NCBI GenBank assembly: GCA_036490475.1
Contig: DASXDT010000006.1
Coordinates: 124,001 to 188,000 of the forward strand
Direction: 5' to 3'
Source: Candidatus Tumulicola sp.
Lineage (GTDB): Bacteria; Vulcanimicrobiota; Vulcanimicrobiia; Vulcanimicrobiales; Vulcanimicrobiaceae
Length of the DNA stretch: 64,000 nucleotides
In this document: piece by piece, positions 42,702-51,703 of the stretch
Numbering within the stretch: the first letter of the stretch is position 1
Layout: every line of letters starts with the position of its first letter
The notes under the pieces: model-generated
What the model was told of the DNA's origin: nothing
Database searches by the model: none
What the model saw: only the letters and a program-made list of their open reading frames with translations
Position numbers and translations under genes: made by a program

Positions 42702-43741
42702 CCGAGACGTTCGCGTATGACGTCGCGCAATCGATCGACGCCTTCTCCCGTACGGGCGCTGATGCACAACTCACCCGGCGGCGGCTGTGCGCTCTCACGA
42801 TCGCATTTGTTGAACACGTGCAGTTGCGGTTTCCGGTTCAGTTCCAGTTCTTCCAGAAGCGCGTCGACCGCCGCTCGCTGGCGCGGCCAATCTGAGTTGC
42901 TCGCGTCGATCACGTGGACCAGCAAATCGGCATCCGTCAATTCTTCGAGCGTCGCGCGAAACGCGTTCACCAAATCCTTGGGAAGATCGGTGATGAAGCC
43001 AACGGTGTCGGCGACGCGTGCATACCGGCCATCGCCGAGATACGCGCGGCGCACCGTGGGATCGAGGGTCGCGAACGGTCGATCGGCTACCAATGCGTCG
43101 CTGCGTGTGAGCGCGTTGAGCAGCGAAGACTTGCCGGCGTTAGTATAGCCGACCAGCGAAATCAGCGACTCGCTGCGATGCGACGAACGCCGCAGATCGC
43201 GTTGGCGCCGAACGTCGGCTAACTGGCGTTCGAGCGTTGCAACGCGTTCGCCGATGCGCCGGCGATCGACTTCGAGTTTGGTTTCACCCGGCCCGCGAGT
43301 TCCGATGCCGCCACCCAACCGGGAAAGATCCGCACCGATACCGATCAGGTTCGATTGGCGATAGCGCAGTTGCGCCAGTTCGACCTGCAGCTTACCTTCG
43401 CGGCTTCGCGCGTGTTGCGAGAACACGTCGAGAATCAGCATCGTTCTGTCGACGATGGGCAATGCGATCTTCGCCTCGAGATTTTTACGCTGGCGCGGCC
43501 GCAAATCGTTGAAACTCAACAAAAGTCCGGCCCCTAACTCCTTAGCACGTTCGGCGATTTCCAGAACTTTGCCGCTGCCGATCATCGTCGCGGGGTCGAC
43601 GGCATCGCGTTTTTGCACGATGCGTTCGATCACGGTCGCACCCGATGCGGCCGCCAACGCTTCGAACTCTTCCAGCTCGGGTTCTAACGGCCGGCGCACA
43701 TCCTGCAGATCGACGGCGACCACGATCGCTCGCGTACTCAT
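42698..43741 (-). CDS. hflX: Ribosome-associated GTPase HflX
   Basis: A 347-residue GTPase that splits or rescues stalled ribosomes. The N-terminal HflX domain includes DPATMIGSGKVLEIAE and the Gly-rich GGGIGTRGPGETKLEVDRR segment. The G domain has G1 in GYTNAGKSSLLN, the G3 DTVGF motif and the G4 NKCD motif. The ATG at 43741 overlaps the btuF stop by four bases (ATGA). Slightly shorter than the E. coli protein at the C-terminus. Lying inside a B12-uptake unit is unusual for this housekeeping gene. Confidence 0.93.
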   Translation of the reverse strand: MSTRAIVVAVDLQDVRRPLEPELEEFEALAAASGATVIERIVQKRDAVDPATMIGSGKVLEIAERAKELGAGLLLSFNDLRPRQRKNLEAKIALPIVDRTMLILDVFSQHARSREGKLQVELAQLRYRQSNLIGIGADLSRLGGGIGTRGPGETKLEVDRRRIGERVATLERQLADVRRQRDLRRSSHRSESLISLVGYTNAGKSSLLNALTRSDALVADRPFATLDPTVRRAYLGDGRYARVADTVGFITDLPKDLVNAFRATLEELTDADLLVHVIDASNSDWPRQRAAVDALLEELELNRKPQLHVFNKCDRESAQPPPGELCISARTGEGVDRLRDVIRERLG

Positions 43742-44580
43742 GATGCGATCGGTTTCAGGCGATCGATCAGCCAGCGAATGCCATCGTTGTATTGCGGACC
43801 CGGACGCATCAGAATATCGGGCGGCTGCACGGTGTAGACGCGTCGCGCGCGCACCGCTTGCAACCGGCTCCATGGAACCGTACCGAGCGCCGCATCCAGA
43901 TGCACCATCGGATCGGCAACGATGATTGCGGGCTGCGCGCGCATCAGCGCTTCGGAACTATACTGCGCGTACGCCGCGGGTAAATCGGATGCCGCGTTGG
44001 TACCGCCGGCCAGCGCGATGAGCGTCGCGACGTACGACCGATTGCCGGCCGTCCAGATCGGCGCGTTGCCCAGCACGACGAACACCGACGGAGCGCGGCG
44101 AAACGCGTGCGTTTGGGCGTGCAGTTCGGCCGTCGTACGACGGAGGCCGGCCACCTTTTCATCCGCTTGCGCGCGCCGGCCGCACAGCGCGCCGATCGTG
44201 CGCAGGTTGCTAAAGATCGTCTCGTAGCCGTCGTCGTCCAAGAGCACGATGCGAACGCCGGCGTGCTGCAACGCCTGCGTTTGTCGCGCCTGCGAACGAA
44301 TTCCGACCGCGACGTCGGGATGGAGGGCGACGATGCGCTCGGCATCGATCGACGACGCATCGGCCACGCGCGGCAACGCCCTCGCGCGCGGATCGTCGGT
44401 AAAGGCCGAAACGGCAACGAGATTGCCGCCGGCGCCGATCGTGTATAAATCGTCTGCGACGAACGGTGCCAACGCGACGATACGCGCGCGCGTCGTGCCG
44501 AGTGCCGGTGCCGACTGCATGCGGCCGGCGCAAGCGGACAAAACAACAACGACGAGTACGAAAAGCCAACGCGATCGCAT
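43738..44580 (-). CDS. btuF: Cobalamin ABC transporter substrate-binding lipoprotein
   Basis: A 280-residue class III binding protein (PF01497 type) with lipobox VLSAC. It shows the family signature RIVALAPFVADDLYTIGAGGNLVAVS at the start of the mature protein and ends with a C-terminal lobe containing YSSEALMRAQPAIIV and the final WLIDRLK. The link to B12 comes from location: the divergent genes are a B12 riboswitch, TonB receptor, FecCD permease and ATPase, which otherwise lack a binding protein. A siderophore-binding role is the alternative. ATG at 44580. Confidence 0.85.
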   Translation of the reverse strand: MRSRWLFVLVVVVLSACAGRMQSAPALGTTRARIVALAPFVADDLYTIGAGGNLVAVSAFTDDPRARALPRVADASSIDAERIVALHPDVAVGIRSQARQTQALQHAGVRIVLLDDDGYETIFSNLRTIGALCGRRAQADEKVAGLRRTTAELHAQTHAFRRAPSVFVVLGNAPIWTAGNRSYVATLIALAGGTNAASDLPAAYAQYSSEALMRAQPAIIVADPMVHLDAALGTVPWSRLQAVRARRVYTVQPPDILMRPGPQYNDGIRWLIDRLKPIAS

Positions 44581-44636
44581 CCGCCGCCCTTTCTGCCGCC
44601 AGGAAGGGCCGCCTGCCGCCCCAAACGTGGACGATA

Positions 44637-44775
44637 GGTTTGCGCGCGGGAAGCCGGTGAGATGCCGGCACGGTCGCGCCACTGTATGCGGGGAGCCGCT
44701 CGACGCCACTGTCCTTTGGATGGGAAGACGCGAGCAAACGACGACGATCCGCGAGTCAGGATACCGCTGCAAACC
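44637..44775 (+). promoter_or_regulatory. Cobalamin (AdoCbl) riboswitch aptamer
   Basis: The conserved blocks occur in order: GGGAAGCCGGTGAGATGCCGGCAC (in parts, 44648-44671), GCGCCACTGTATGC (44676-44689), GGGAAGACGCGAGC (44722-44735) and the B12 box GAGTCAGGATACC (44753-44765). The closing helix is perfect: GGTTTGC at 44637-44643 pairs with GCAAACC at 44769-44775. It lies on the + strand immediately before btuB and should switch off btuBCD when cobalamin is sufficient. Confidence 0.92.
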
Positions 44776-44783
44776 ATGCACCG

Positions 44784-44806
44784 TCCTCCTCGCGTAAAGG
44801 AAGGGA
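44784..44806 (+). promoter_or_regulatory. Shine-Dalgarno-sequestering hairpin of the cobalamin riboswitch
   Basis: TCCTCCT at 44784-44790 can pair with AGGAAGGGA at 44798-44806 across a short loop. The second strand is the btuB ribosome binding site (AAGGAAGG, eight bases before the ATG), so this hairpin would block translation. No T-tract follows, which argues for translational rather than transcriptional control. Confidence 0.6.
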
Positions 44807-44812
44807 TCGTCC

Positions 44813-46738
44813 ATGTTGCCGTTTTTTGCGGCCGCCGTTGCGGCCGTCACCTCGCCCGTCCCATCGGCTTCGCCATCGCCGATTCCGCAAATCGTGCGCG
44901 TCGTTACCAGCGACCGCTCTGCGGAAGCGATATCGAAGGCCACCCGTGTCACCTACGTCGTGACGAAACAGCAAATCAAAGAAAATGGGTACCGCACGAT
45001 CGGTTCGGCGTTGACGAAACTGCCGGGCGTCGAAATCGAGAGTTACGGCGCCATCGGGTCCAACGTCTCGTTCGGTATTCGCGGCAATAACAGTGCGCAA
45101 GTGCTGGTGTTGGTCGACGGCATGCCGGCTCCCGGAGGTTTAGCAGGCAGCGTCAACCTCGGCACTTTCTCCACGGCGGGTATCGATCGAATCGAGGTGG
45201 TCGAAGGCGGTGGCTCGACGCTGTACGGCACCGGCGCCGTCGGCGGCATCATCAACATCATCACCGATCGCTCTACCCAAAGCAACGGAATCGCGCGGTA
45301 CGGAAGCTTCGGCGACACCGAGTTCCAAGCCGGCGCCGAGGGCTTGATCATCGACCGCACGTATGCGAATAACGCGTTCGGGTTGCCGTCGTACACATCG
45401 TTTGGCACGGTCATGCCGACGACACGCAACAACTCGAACTACGGTGCGACGACCCTGCGCTATTCAGGCTCCAAGACGTTCGGTTCGATCACTGCCGAAA
45501 TCAACTTGAGTACTGCCGACGAGGTTATCGGGTCGCCCGGATATTATCCATACGTGTCGACGACGTCGCTGCAAAATGAAGTCGATAATATCGCCGGGCT
45601 CACCCTGCACCATAACGGCGCGCAATCGACCACGACGTTGCAATTGGGCGGCACGCAGCAGCAACTCGCCTATAACTGCAACGAGACTCAAGAACCGTTC
45701 GAGTGCGGTCAACCTTCGCAGTCGCTCAGCTTCGAATCGCGCGTCACCGCCAATCTGCGGAACGCCGTCGACGCCGGAAATCAACACCTGGTGTACGGCA
45801 TCGATCTGTCGCGTGGGACCGTGATGGCGAATAGCGGCGGCGCACCGGTGGTCGTGCCGTCGGGTGCTCCCCAGCCACCGGCGGTCACGACCGCCGGATT
45901 GGCACAGACCGCGGCGTACGTTCAAGATAACGTCGATTTCTCGCGCTCGTTACATGCTTATGCGGGTATTCGCGGCGAGCGCGATGGAGCTCAGGGCGGC
46001 GCGATCTCGCCTTCGGTCGGGATCGAAGCCGATGCGGGCAACGGTGTTGCTCTGAAGGTGAATTACGCGACGGCGTTTCGCGCGCCCAACGCCAGCGAAC
46101 TATACTACCCCGGCTACGGAAACCCGAACCTACAGCCGGAACGTTCGCAGGTTGCCGACGCAACATTGCATTTTACCGGCGGCGCGGTCACGGCCTCGGC
46201 CGGATGGTTTAGCACCCGCAGCAACGATTTGATCGTCTCGACCCTGATCGAATGTCTGCCTCCCTCTTATCTCAATTGTATTTACCTGCCTGAAAACGTT
46301 GCGCATGCGCTGCAACAAGGCTTCACGTTGGAAGGCGCAACCCGGCCGCACGGCGGAATCAGCGCGTCATTTAATGCAACCGACTTGTATACTGCGGAGA
46401 ACCTTACATCGAATACGCGATTGTCGAACGACCCGGTCATGACCGTCAATCTCGGGCTTAAATTCGTACCGGCTAGGTCGGGCATTTTCGGCGGCGCGGA
46501 GATTTGGGAGCGCGTTGTCGGACAACGCGGCTCGGTCGACTATGCGCAACCGCTCTTCTTTCAGCCGGCGGCGTATTCGAATTTGACGGCGTACGTCGAC
46601 TTCCGTGTCGCACCGAAGATCAATCTGTACTTGCGCGGTTACAATCTCGGCAACGAGCGCTATGCCGACGTTGGATCTCCGTTCGGGGGATATCCGATGC
46701 CGGGACGCTCCTTTGCGCTCGAGTTGCAAACGAGGTGA
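44813..46738 (+). CDS. btuB: TonB-dependent outer-membrane receptor, probably for cobalamin
   Basis: A 641-residue outer-membrane receptor. The N-terminal plug domain is clear: TSDRSAEAISKATRVTYVVTKQQIKENGYRTIGSALTKLPGVEI in parts, then FGIRGNNSAQVLVLVDGMPAPG and IDRIEVVEGGGSTLYGTGAVGGIINIIT. The 22-strand barrel follows and ends in an aromatic-rich strand (FALELQTR, without the usual terminal Phe). The signal peptide is short and Pro/Ser-rich after residue 13. Cobalamin specificity is inferred from the riboswitch directly upstream and the BtuCD genes downstream. The btuC ATG overlaps its stop codon. Confidence 0.92.
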   Translation: MLPFFAAAVAAVTSPVPSASPSPIPQIVRVVTSDRSAEAISKATRVTYVVTKQQIKENGYRTIGSALTKLPGVEIESYGAIGSNVSFGIRGNNSAQVLVLVDGMPAPGGLAGSVNLGTFSTAGIDRIEVVEGGGSTLYGTGAVGGIINIITDRSTQSNGIARYGSFGDTEFQAGAEGLIIDRTYANNAFGLPSYTSFGTVMPTTRNNSNYGATTLRYSGSKTFGSITAEINLSTADEVIGSPGYYPYVSTTSLQNEVDNIAGLTLHHNGAQSTTTLQLGGTQQQLAYNCNETQEPFECGQPSQSLSFESRVTANLRNAVDAGNQHLVYGIDLSRGTVMANSGGAPVVVPSGAPQPPAVTTAGLAQTAAYVQDNVDFSRSLHAYAGIRGERDGAQGGAISPSVGIEADAGNGVALKVNYATAFRAPNASELYYPGYGNPNLQPERSQVADATLHFTGGAVTASAGWFSTRSNDLIVSTLIECLPPSYLNCIYLPENVAHALQQGFTLEGATRPHGGISASFNATDLYTAENLTSNTRLSNDPVMTVNLGLKFVPARSGIFGGAEIWERVVGQRGSVDYAQPLFFQPAAYSNLTAYVDFRVAPKINLYLRGYNLGNERYADVGSPFGGYPMPGRSFALELQTR

Positions 46739-47715
46739 TGGTGCGTCTCGCCGTCTTACTGCTGCTCGCGCTATGCGCATCGGCAGCCGGTCTGCTGATC
46801 GGCGGTACGGCCCTTGGGGGCGGTGAGATTCTGCACGCACTGATGCACCCGTACGGTACCGGCGTCGTCGATCGCATCGTGTGGGATTTGCGCCTGCCAC
46901 GAGTGTGTATTGCGGCCGTCGTCGGCGCCTGTTTAGCGTTGTGCGGTGCGTTGCTGCAAGGCATGCTGCGTAACCCGCTGGTAGATCCATATCTCACCGG
47001 CGTGAGCGCTGGTTCGGCCGCCGCGATCGCCGTTGCGCTAATGATCGGCGTCGCGCCGGCGGGGCTGCCGGCGATCGGTTTCGGTGCGGGACTCGGCGCC
47101 GCGATACTCGTAGCCGCGTTGGCGCGGCGCGGAAGCGGCATCGATTCGAATCGTTTGATCTTGGCCGGCGTTTCGCTATCGACGCTCTTCGCGGCAATCG
47201 TCACCCTGGCAATCGTACGCGCGCAATCCAGCGACTTCGCCGGAGCGGTGGTTGCATGGTTGGCCGGTTCGATGGCGGGGCGCGACTGGCACGATCTTTG
47301 GACGGTCCTACCTTATGCCGGCGCCGGCATCGTCTTGGCGACCTTCAGCGTGCCGGCACTCAACGCATTGCGCGTCGGCGATGTACGCGCGCGCAGTGCC
47401 GGTGTCGATATCGATCGCGCGCAATGGATCATCCTCGCGGCGTCGTCGCTGTTGGCGGCAAGCAGCGTCGTATTGGCAGGCATGGTCGGGTTTATCGGTC
47501 TCATCGTCCCGCATATCGCTCGTCGCCTGGTCGGGTCGGACGCGCGCGTCATGCTTCCCGCATGCGCGCTGCTCGGCGCCGCGTTGTGTACCGCTGCCGA
47601 CGCGATCTGCCGCTGGATCGTCGCACCGGCAGAACTGCCGATCGGCGTATTGCTGGCATTCATCGGGGTTCCGGCGTTTCTGTATTTATATCTTCGCCAG
47701 GGCGCGCCACGATGA
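46738..47715 (+). CDS. btuC: Cobalamin ABC transporter permease (FecCD family)
   Basis: A 325-residue inner-membrane permease with about ten helices. Family signatures are the early RLPRVCIAAVVGACLALCGALLQGMLRNPLVDPYLTGVSAG region and the coupling-helix motif MVGFIGLIVPHIARRLVG. The protein forms a homodimer with the ATPase BtuD and receives substrate from BtuF. ATG at 46738 shares its first base with the btuB stop codon; a longer in-frame extension upstream is the shadow of btuB. Confidence 0.92.
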   Translation: MVRLAVLLLLALCASAAGLLIGGTALGGGEILHALMHPYGTGVVDRIVWDLRLPRVCIAAVVGACLALCGALLQGMLRNPLVDPYLTGVSAGSAAAIAVALMIGVAPAGLPAIGFGAGLGAAILVAALARRGSGIDSNRLILAGVSLSTLFAAIVTLAIVRAQSSDFAGAVVAWLAGSMAGRDWHDLWTVLPYAGAGIVLATFSVPALNALRVGDVRARSAGVDIDRAQWIILAASSLLAASSVVLAGMVGFIGLIVPHIARRLVGSDARVMLPACALLGAALCTAADAICRWIVAPAELPIGVLLAFIGVPAFLYLYLRQGAPR

Positions 47716-48479
47716 TCGCATTGACGAATCTCGCGCTGACCGCCGGAAAGCGTACCGTACTCGCCGGAATCGACGCGACGTTCGAGCGTGGCGCGTTCAC
47801 GGCGGTGCTTGGCGCGAACGGCGCCGGCAAAACGACGCTGCTGCGCGGTATCGCCGGGTTGCGCGCACCGGCGGAAGGCTCGATTCGCATCGATGGAGTC
47901 GACGTGCACGCTCTGCCGTCAACGCAACGCGCGTTGCGGGTTGCGATGATCGCCGCCGACGAGGTCGTGCTGGAAGGTCTAACGGTCCGCGAAGTCGTCG
48001 CCACCGGGCGTTTTCCGCACCATCGGTGGTGGGAGTGGAACGAACGGCCGCAGGATCGCGAGGCGGTGGCACGGGCACTCGACGACGTCGCGCTGGCCGA
48101 CTTCGCGCGCCGGCCGATCGAGACGCTCTCCAGCGGCGAACGGCAGCGCGCTTGGATCGCGCTGGGCCTGGCGCAAGAGACACCCGTACTGTTGCTCGAC
48201 GAGCCCACGAGCCACCTCGACGTACGCGCCGCGCACGTCGTGCTTCGGCTCTTACGAGGGCTGTGCGCCGCCGGCAAGACGATCGTTTGCGTTTTGCACG
48301 ACGTCAACGAGGCGGCCGCGTTTGCCGATCGCGTCGCACTGATCGGCGACGGCGGAATCATCGCTGCAGGCGCGTGCGATACGGTGCTCGAGCGTACGAA
48401 CTTGGAACGCGCTTACGGTATCGCTATGGAACGCGTCGCGATGCCGGACGGCAGCGTCCGGCTGTTCGTGCCCGACTGA
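47712..48479 (+). CDS. btuD: Cobalamin ABC transporter ATP-binding protein
   Basis: A 255-residue ABC ATPase. Walker A is GANGAGKTT, the ABC signature LSSGERQR, Walker B VLLLDEPTSHLD and the switch His is in VLHDVNEAA. The ATG at 47712 overlaps the btuC stop by four bases (ATGA). Together with BtuC and the divergent BtuF it makes a full type II importer; it closely resembles FecE/FhuC proteins, so B12 specificity again rests on the riboswitch. Confidence 0.92.
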   Translation: MIALTNLALTAGKRTVLAGIDATFERGAFTAVLGANGAGKTTLLRGIAGLRAPAEGSIRIDGVDVHALPSTQRALRVAMIAADEVVLEGLTVREVVATGRFPHHRWWEWNERPQDREAVARALDDVALADFARRPIETLSSGERQRAWIALGLAQETPVLLLDEPTSHLDVRAAHVVLRLLRGLCAAGKTIVCVLHDVNEAAAFADRVALIGDGGIIAAGACDTVLERTNLERAYGIAMERVAMPDGSVRLFVPD

Positions 48480-48481
48480 AC

Positions 48482-48865
48482 TTAGCGGTGCAGACGCAGG
48501 TCGGTGCTGAGCACCCAGCCGCGTATGTGCTGGTATTTGCCGGATGTGATGATGATGCCGATGGCGTCTTCGTAACCGTTCTGCAGCCGCAACTGCACGA
48601 AGTCGGGCACGCACGATTCGACCGTCGCACGCGTTCCTTGCGAAACGAGCCGTGCGTGCGGCAGCAGTTCGCGTGAGATGTCGAACGAAGCCGCGTTGTA
48701 GTCACGTAGCCGGAAGCGGGAATCCCACAACAGCACGTCGGGGTCATCTGCCTCGCTGTACAGCACGACGTGATTGCCCGCGTGGAGGTCGCACTGCGCG
48801 AACGCGGCCGTCGACATCACGGCGGCCATCGCGAGCGCCAATACGAACACCGCGACGTTACGCAC
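48482..48865 (-). CDS. Small exported protein of unknown function
   Basis: A 127-residue protein with a Sec signal peptide (residues 1-23, ending TAAFA). The mature part of about 100 residues is predicted mostly beta, with two Cys residues (AQCDLH and ESCVPD) that may form a disulfide, and ends in GWVLSTDLRLHR, which resembles the end of a bacterial SH3-like module. I cannot name a family with confidence. Its start overlaps the end of the phosphatase gene by eight bases, so the two are probably co-transcribed. Confidence 0.65.
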   Translation of the reverse strand: MRNVAVFVLALAMAAVMSTAAFAQCDLHAGNHVVLYSEADDPDVLLWDSRFRLRDYNAASFDISRELLPHARLVSQGTRATVESCVPDFVQLRLQNGYEDAIGIIITSGKYQHIRGWVLSTDLRLHR

Positions 48866-50216
48866 CGGCGTCCTCTTTCACGATGACCACGAGCAGCGCC
48901 AAATCGTCCCGCAGCCGGTTGGCGCCGCGCTCCGCCACGCTGCTCGCGAGCGCGTCGGCCAAGTCTTGAGCCCGAGCTGGAGCCAGTCCGATCAGTGCCT
49001 GCGCTCCGTCGGTACCGAGCATGTCGCCTTTGCGGTCGCGGGCTTCGGTGAGACCGTCCGTCGCCAGCACGAGCGCGTCGCCCGGTCGAAGCTGCACGGC
49101 ACGCGTTTCGAAATCCGATTGCATCACGCCCAAAATCGGCCCCGTAACCTCGAGCGTCCGAACGTCCCCTTTCGAGCGCAGGAACGCCGCGTCGTGACCG
49201 GCGCTTGCGTAGCGAAATTCGAACGTTTCGGTGTCGAGCATCCCCACCAGCATCGAAACAAAGAGGTCCCGATTGCGCACGGTTCGCTCGAACGTCTCGT
49301 TGAATTCGGCCAACAGCATACCGGGGTCGTCGTGCCGCAACGACATCCCCCGGACGGTGAATTTAATGAACGCCGTCAACACCGCGGCGTCGATGCCTTT
49401 GCCGCTAACGTCGGCAATCATCAACAACGCGCGCTGCGGCGTCGTTCGGAAAACGTCGAACACGTCGCCGCCGACCGCCACGCGGATCGACGCCGACCGG
49501 TAGGCCGTGCCGACGTCGCAGTGCGGCAACGGTACCGATTCGCTTCGAAACGCGCGCTGCAACGTCTGGGTGGTCGTGCGTTCTTCTTCGAGCTCGCGAT
49601 CCAGACGGCCGCGATAGGCGTTGAAGAGAATCGCCAGCACTCCGAACAGCAATAACCAAAACGCACGCACGTACGCCGACCGATCCAGTTGCGCTTGCGT
49701 GCTGCCGGCGAATGCGGCGTTGGCTGCGGCCAAGTCACGACGCAGCACAGCGACGACTCGCGACTCGTAGTCGGTGAATAATTTATTTCGCATGTCCAGA
49801 TCGGCGATCTGCGTTGCGTTCGGGCGGCGTAGCAGCGGGACGGCTACCTGTTGCCGCCAGTTATCCTGAATCAGCGCGTAGTCGGCCAGCACGCGATCGG
49901 CATCGTTGAGACGCTGGACTCGTAGCGTCCGCCGCACCGATGCGAGTTTGGTGTCGAAATCTTGGACGGCATCATCGTATTGCTCGGTGTAGAACGAGTC
50001 CCGCGACAACGAATATCCGCGCAGCGCATTTTCTTCGACGATCTGTAAACGGCGCAACTCTTCAAACGTGAGCTGTGCGAGCTGGATGCTCGCCTGACGA
50101 TCGAACGTAGCGGCCATATTGGCGCGCGTCTGAAACGCGCCCACGACCGCGATGGCGACGGCCACGACCAGGAACGCCGTCAGTAGCGCGGTCGCCGAAA
50201 CGCGACCAAGCGGCAT
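48858..50216 (-). CDS. Membrane-bound SpoIIE/PP2C-type phosphatase with CHASE3-like sensor
   Basis: A 452-residue protein from the ATG at 50216. A first helix (about residues 8-28) and a second helix near 190-205 bracket an extracytoplasmic helical domain of about 160 residues, rich in Arg/Glu/Gln, like CHASE3 sensors. The C-terminal 230 residues are a PP2C-type Ser phosphatase: GGDVFDVF, IADVSGKGIDAAV, ASAGHDAAFL and ATDGLTEARD carry the metal-binding Asp residues. Such proteins dephosphorylate anti-anti-sigma factors in partner-switching cascades. The start region is duplicated in tandem just upstream, so an in-frame ATG or GTG in the second copy cannot be excluded as a start. Confidence 0.85.
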   Translation of the reverse strand: MPLGRVSATALLTAFLVVAVAIAVVGAFQTRANMAATFDRQASIQLAQLTFEELRRLQIVEENALRGYSLSRDSFYTEQYDDAVQDFDTKLASVRRTLRVQRLNDADRVLADYALIQDNWRQQVAVPLLRRPNATQIADLDMRNKLFTDYESRVVAVLRRDLAAANAAFAGSTQAQLDRSAYVRAFWLLLFGVLAILFNAYRGRLDRELEEERTTTQTLQRAFRSESVPLPHCDVGTAYRSASIRVAVGGDVFDVFRTTPQRALLMIADVSGKGIDAAVLTAFIKFTVRGMSLRHDDPGMLLAEFNETFERTVRNRDLFVSMLVGMLDTETFEFRYASAGHDAAFLRSKGDVRTLEVTGPILGVMQSDFETRAVQLRPGDALVLATDGLTEARDRKGDMLGTDGAQALIGLAPARAQDLADALASSVAERGANRLRDDLALLVVIVKEDAGA

Positions 50217-50266
50217 TGGCGTTCTCACGCTATGCCGCGACCAAGCGGCATCGGCGTTCTCACGCT
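50202..50266. repeat. 30-base tandem direct repeat at the phosphatase start
   Basis: GCGACCAAGCGGCATTGGCG and the following TTCTCACGCT (50202-50231) recur at 50237-50266 with one T-to-C change and a 5-base spacer, a 35-base unit. Read on the - strand each copy contains an ATG in the same context, so the phosphatase start codon and its upstream bases are duplicated. Confidence 0.85.
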
Positions 50267-50341
50267 GCGCTCCGCGGACCGATCCAAGCGTCACCGGCGA
50301 GCCGAGGGGTCGAGATGCGAACCTCCGAACAGGATTGCGCC

Positions 50342-51691
50342 ATGCAAAACGGGTTAAACCCAGGAATTTTCAAGTCGTACGACGTGCGCGGAATTTATCC
50401 GGCCGAACTAAACGACGACACCGCATACCAGATCGGACGCTGCTTCGCCGCGATGCTCGGCGCCAAGCGCATTGCCGTAGGCCGCGATATGCGTCCTTCC
50501 GGGCGTTCGCTCTTCGACGCGTTCGCTCGCGGAGCGTGCGAATCCGGCACCGACATCCTCGATATCGGACTCGTTTCGACCGACGCGCTCTATTTTGCGG
50601 TCGGGAAATACGGCCTGGACGGCGGCGCGATGATCACGGCATCGCATAACCCGGCGCAATATAACGGCATGAAGCTGACGCGCTCCGAGGCGCGCGCAAT
50701 CTCGCTCGACACCGGGCTGGGTGAAATACGCGACCGGTTGATCGCGGGCGATCTTCCGCCGGCCGCCGCAACCCCCGGCACGATCGAGCACCGCAACGTC
50801 CTCGATGCTTTCGCCGAACACTGCCTCTCCTTTGTCGACGTTTCGAGCATCAAACCGTTCAAAATCGCCATCGACGCGGGGAATGGGATGGCCGGCGAGA
50901 CCGTTCCGTACGTGTTCAAACGATTGCCGTGTGAAGTCGTTCCGCTCTACTTCGAGCTGGACGGCAATTTCCCAAACCACCCCGCCAGTCCGATCGAGCC
51001 GGAGAATATGGCCGACGTGCAGGCCGCCGTCGTGCGCGGCAAATGCGACCTCGGCGTGGCGTTCGATGGCGATGCCGATCGCATGTTCGTCGTCGATGAA
51101 TCTGGGCGTTTGGTCGATGGCAGCACCGTTACGGCGCTGGTCGCGCTGAATACGTTAAAAAAACATCCTGGTGCCACGATTTTATACAACTTGATCAACA
51201 GCCGAAGCGTCCCCGAGCTGATCGAAAAAGCCGGCGGCGTTCCGGTTCGCTCCAAAGTCGGCCATTCGATCATTAAAGGCGTGATGCGCGAGCGCGACGC
51301 GGTTTTTGGCGGCGAACATAGCGGCCACTTTTACTTTCGAGATAATTGGTATGCAGATTCCGGAATGATCGCGCTGCTGCAGTGTCTCGAGGTGTTTTCG
51401 AAAGCCGGCGCACCGGTGAGCGAGGTGATCGCGCCGATCGATACGCGCGCGCGGTCGGGCGAAATCAATAGCCGCATCGAGGACGTTCCGGGAAAGCTCC
51501 GCGAGATCGAGCGTCACTACGCCGGTGCGCAGGTCGATCACCTCGACGGCATTACGATCGCCTATCCGAACTGGTGGATGAACGTGCGCCCATCGAACAC
51601 GGAGCCGCTACTGCGACTCAACGTCGAAGGCGATACACGCGACTTGATGGAGCGTAACCGGGACGAAGCTCTGGCGCTCATCCGCTCGTAA
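50342..51691 (+). CDS. manB: Phosphomannomutase/phosphoglucomutase
   Basis: A 449-residue alpha-D-phosphohexomutase that moves phosphate between C6 and C1 of mannose or glucose. The four active-site loops are complete: phosphoserine loop TASHNPAQYNG, metal loop DGDADR, sugar-binding loop GGEHSGH and phosphate-binding loop RPSNTEP. The ATG at 50342 has CAGGA about eight bases upstream and gives the normal N-terminus (GIFKSYDVRGIYP). It supplies sugar nucleotides for glycans and starts a rightward run with the dynamin-like gene twelve bases further. Confidence 0.92.
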   Translation: MQNGLNPGIFKSYDVRGIYPAELNDDTAYQIGRCFAAMLGAKRIAVGRDMRPSGRSLFDAFARGACESGTDILDIGLVSTDALYFAVGKYGLDGGAMITASHNPAQYNGMKLTRSEARAISLDTGLGEIRDRLIAGDLPPAAATPGTIEHRNVLDAFAEHCLSFVDVSSIKPFKIAIDAGNGMAGETVPYVFKRLPCEVVPLYFELDGNFPNHPASPIEPENMADVQAAVVRGKCDLGVAFDGDADRMFVVDESGRLVDGSTVTALVALNTLKKHPGATILYNLINSRSVPELIEKAGGVPVRSKVGHSIIKGVMRERDAVFGGEHSGHFYFRDNWYADSGMIALLQCLEVFSKAGAPVSEVIAPIDTRARSGEINSRIEDVPGKLREIERHYAGAQVDHLDGITIAYPNWWMNVRPSNTEPLLRLNVEGDTRDLMERNRDEALALIRS

Positions 51692-51703
51692 GGGCGTTTG
51701 ACC

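Noticed and set aside
47252-48676. A 474-codon open frame over btuC/btuD
   Set aside because: It is the out-of-frame shadow of two clear ABC transporter genes.
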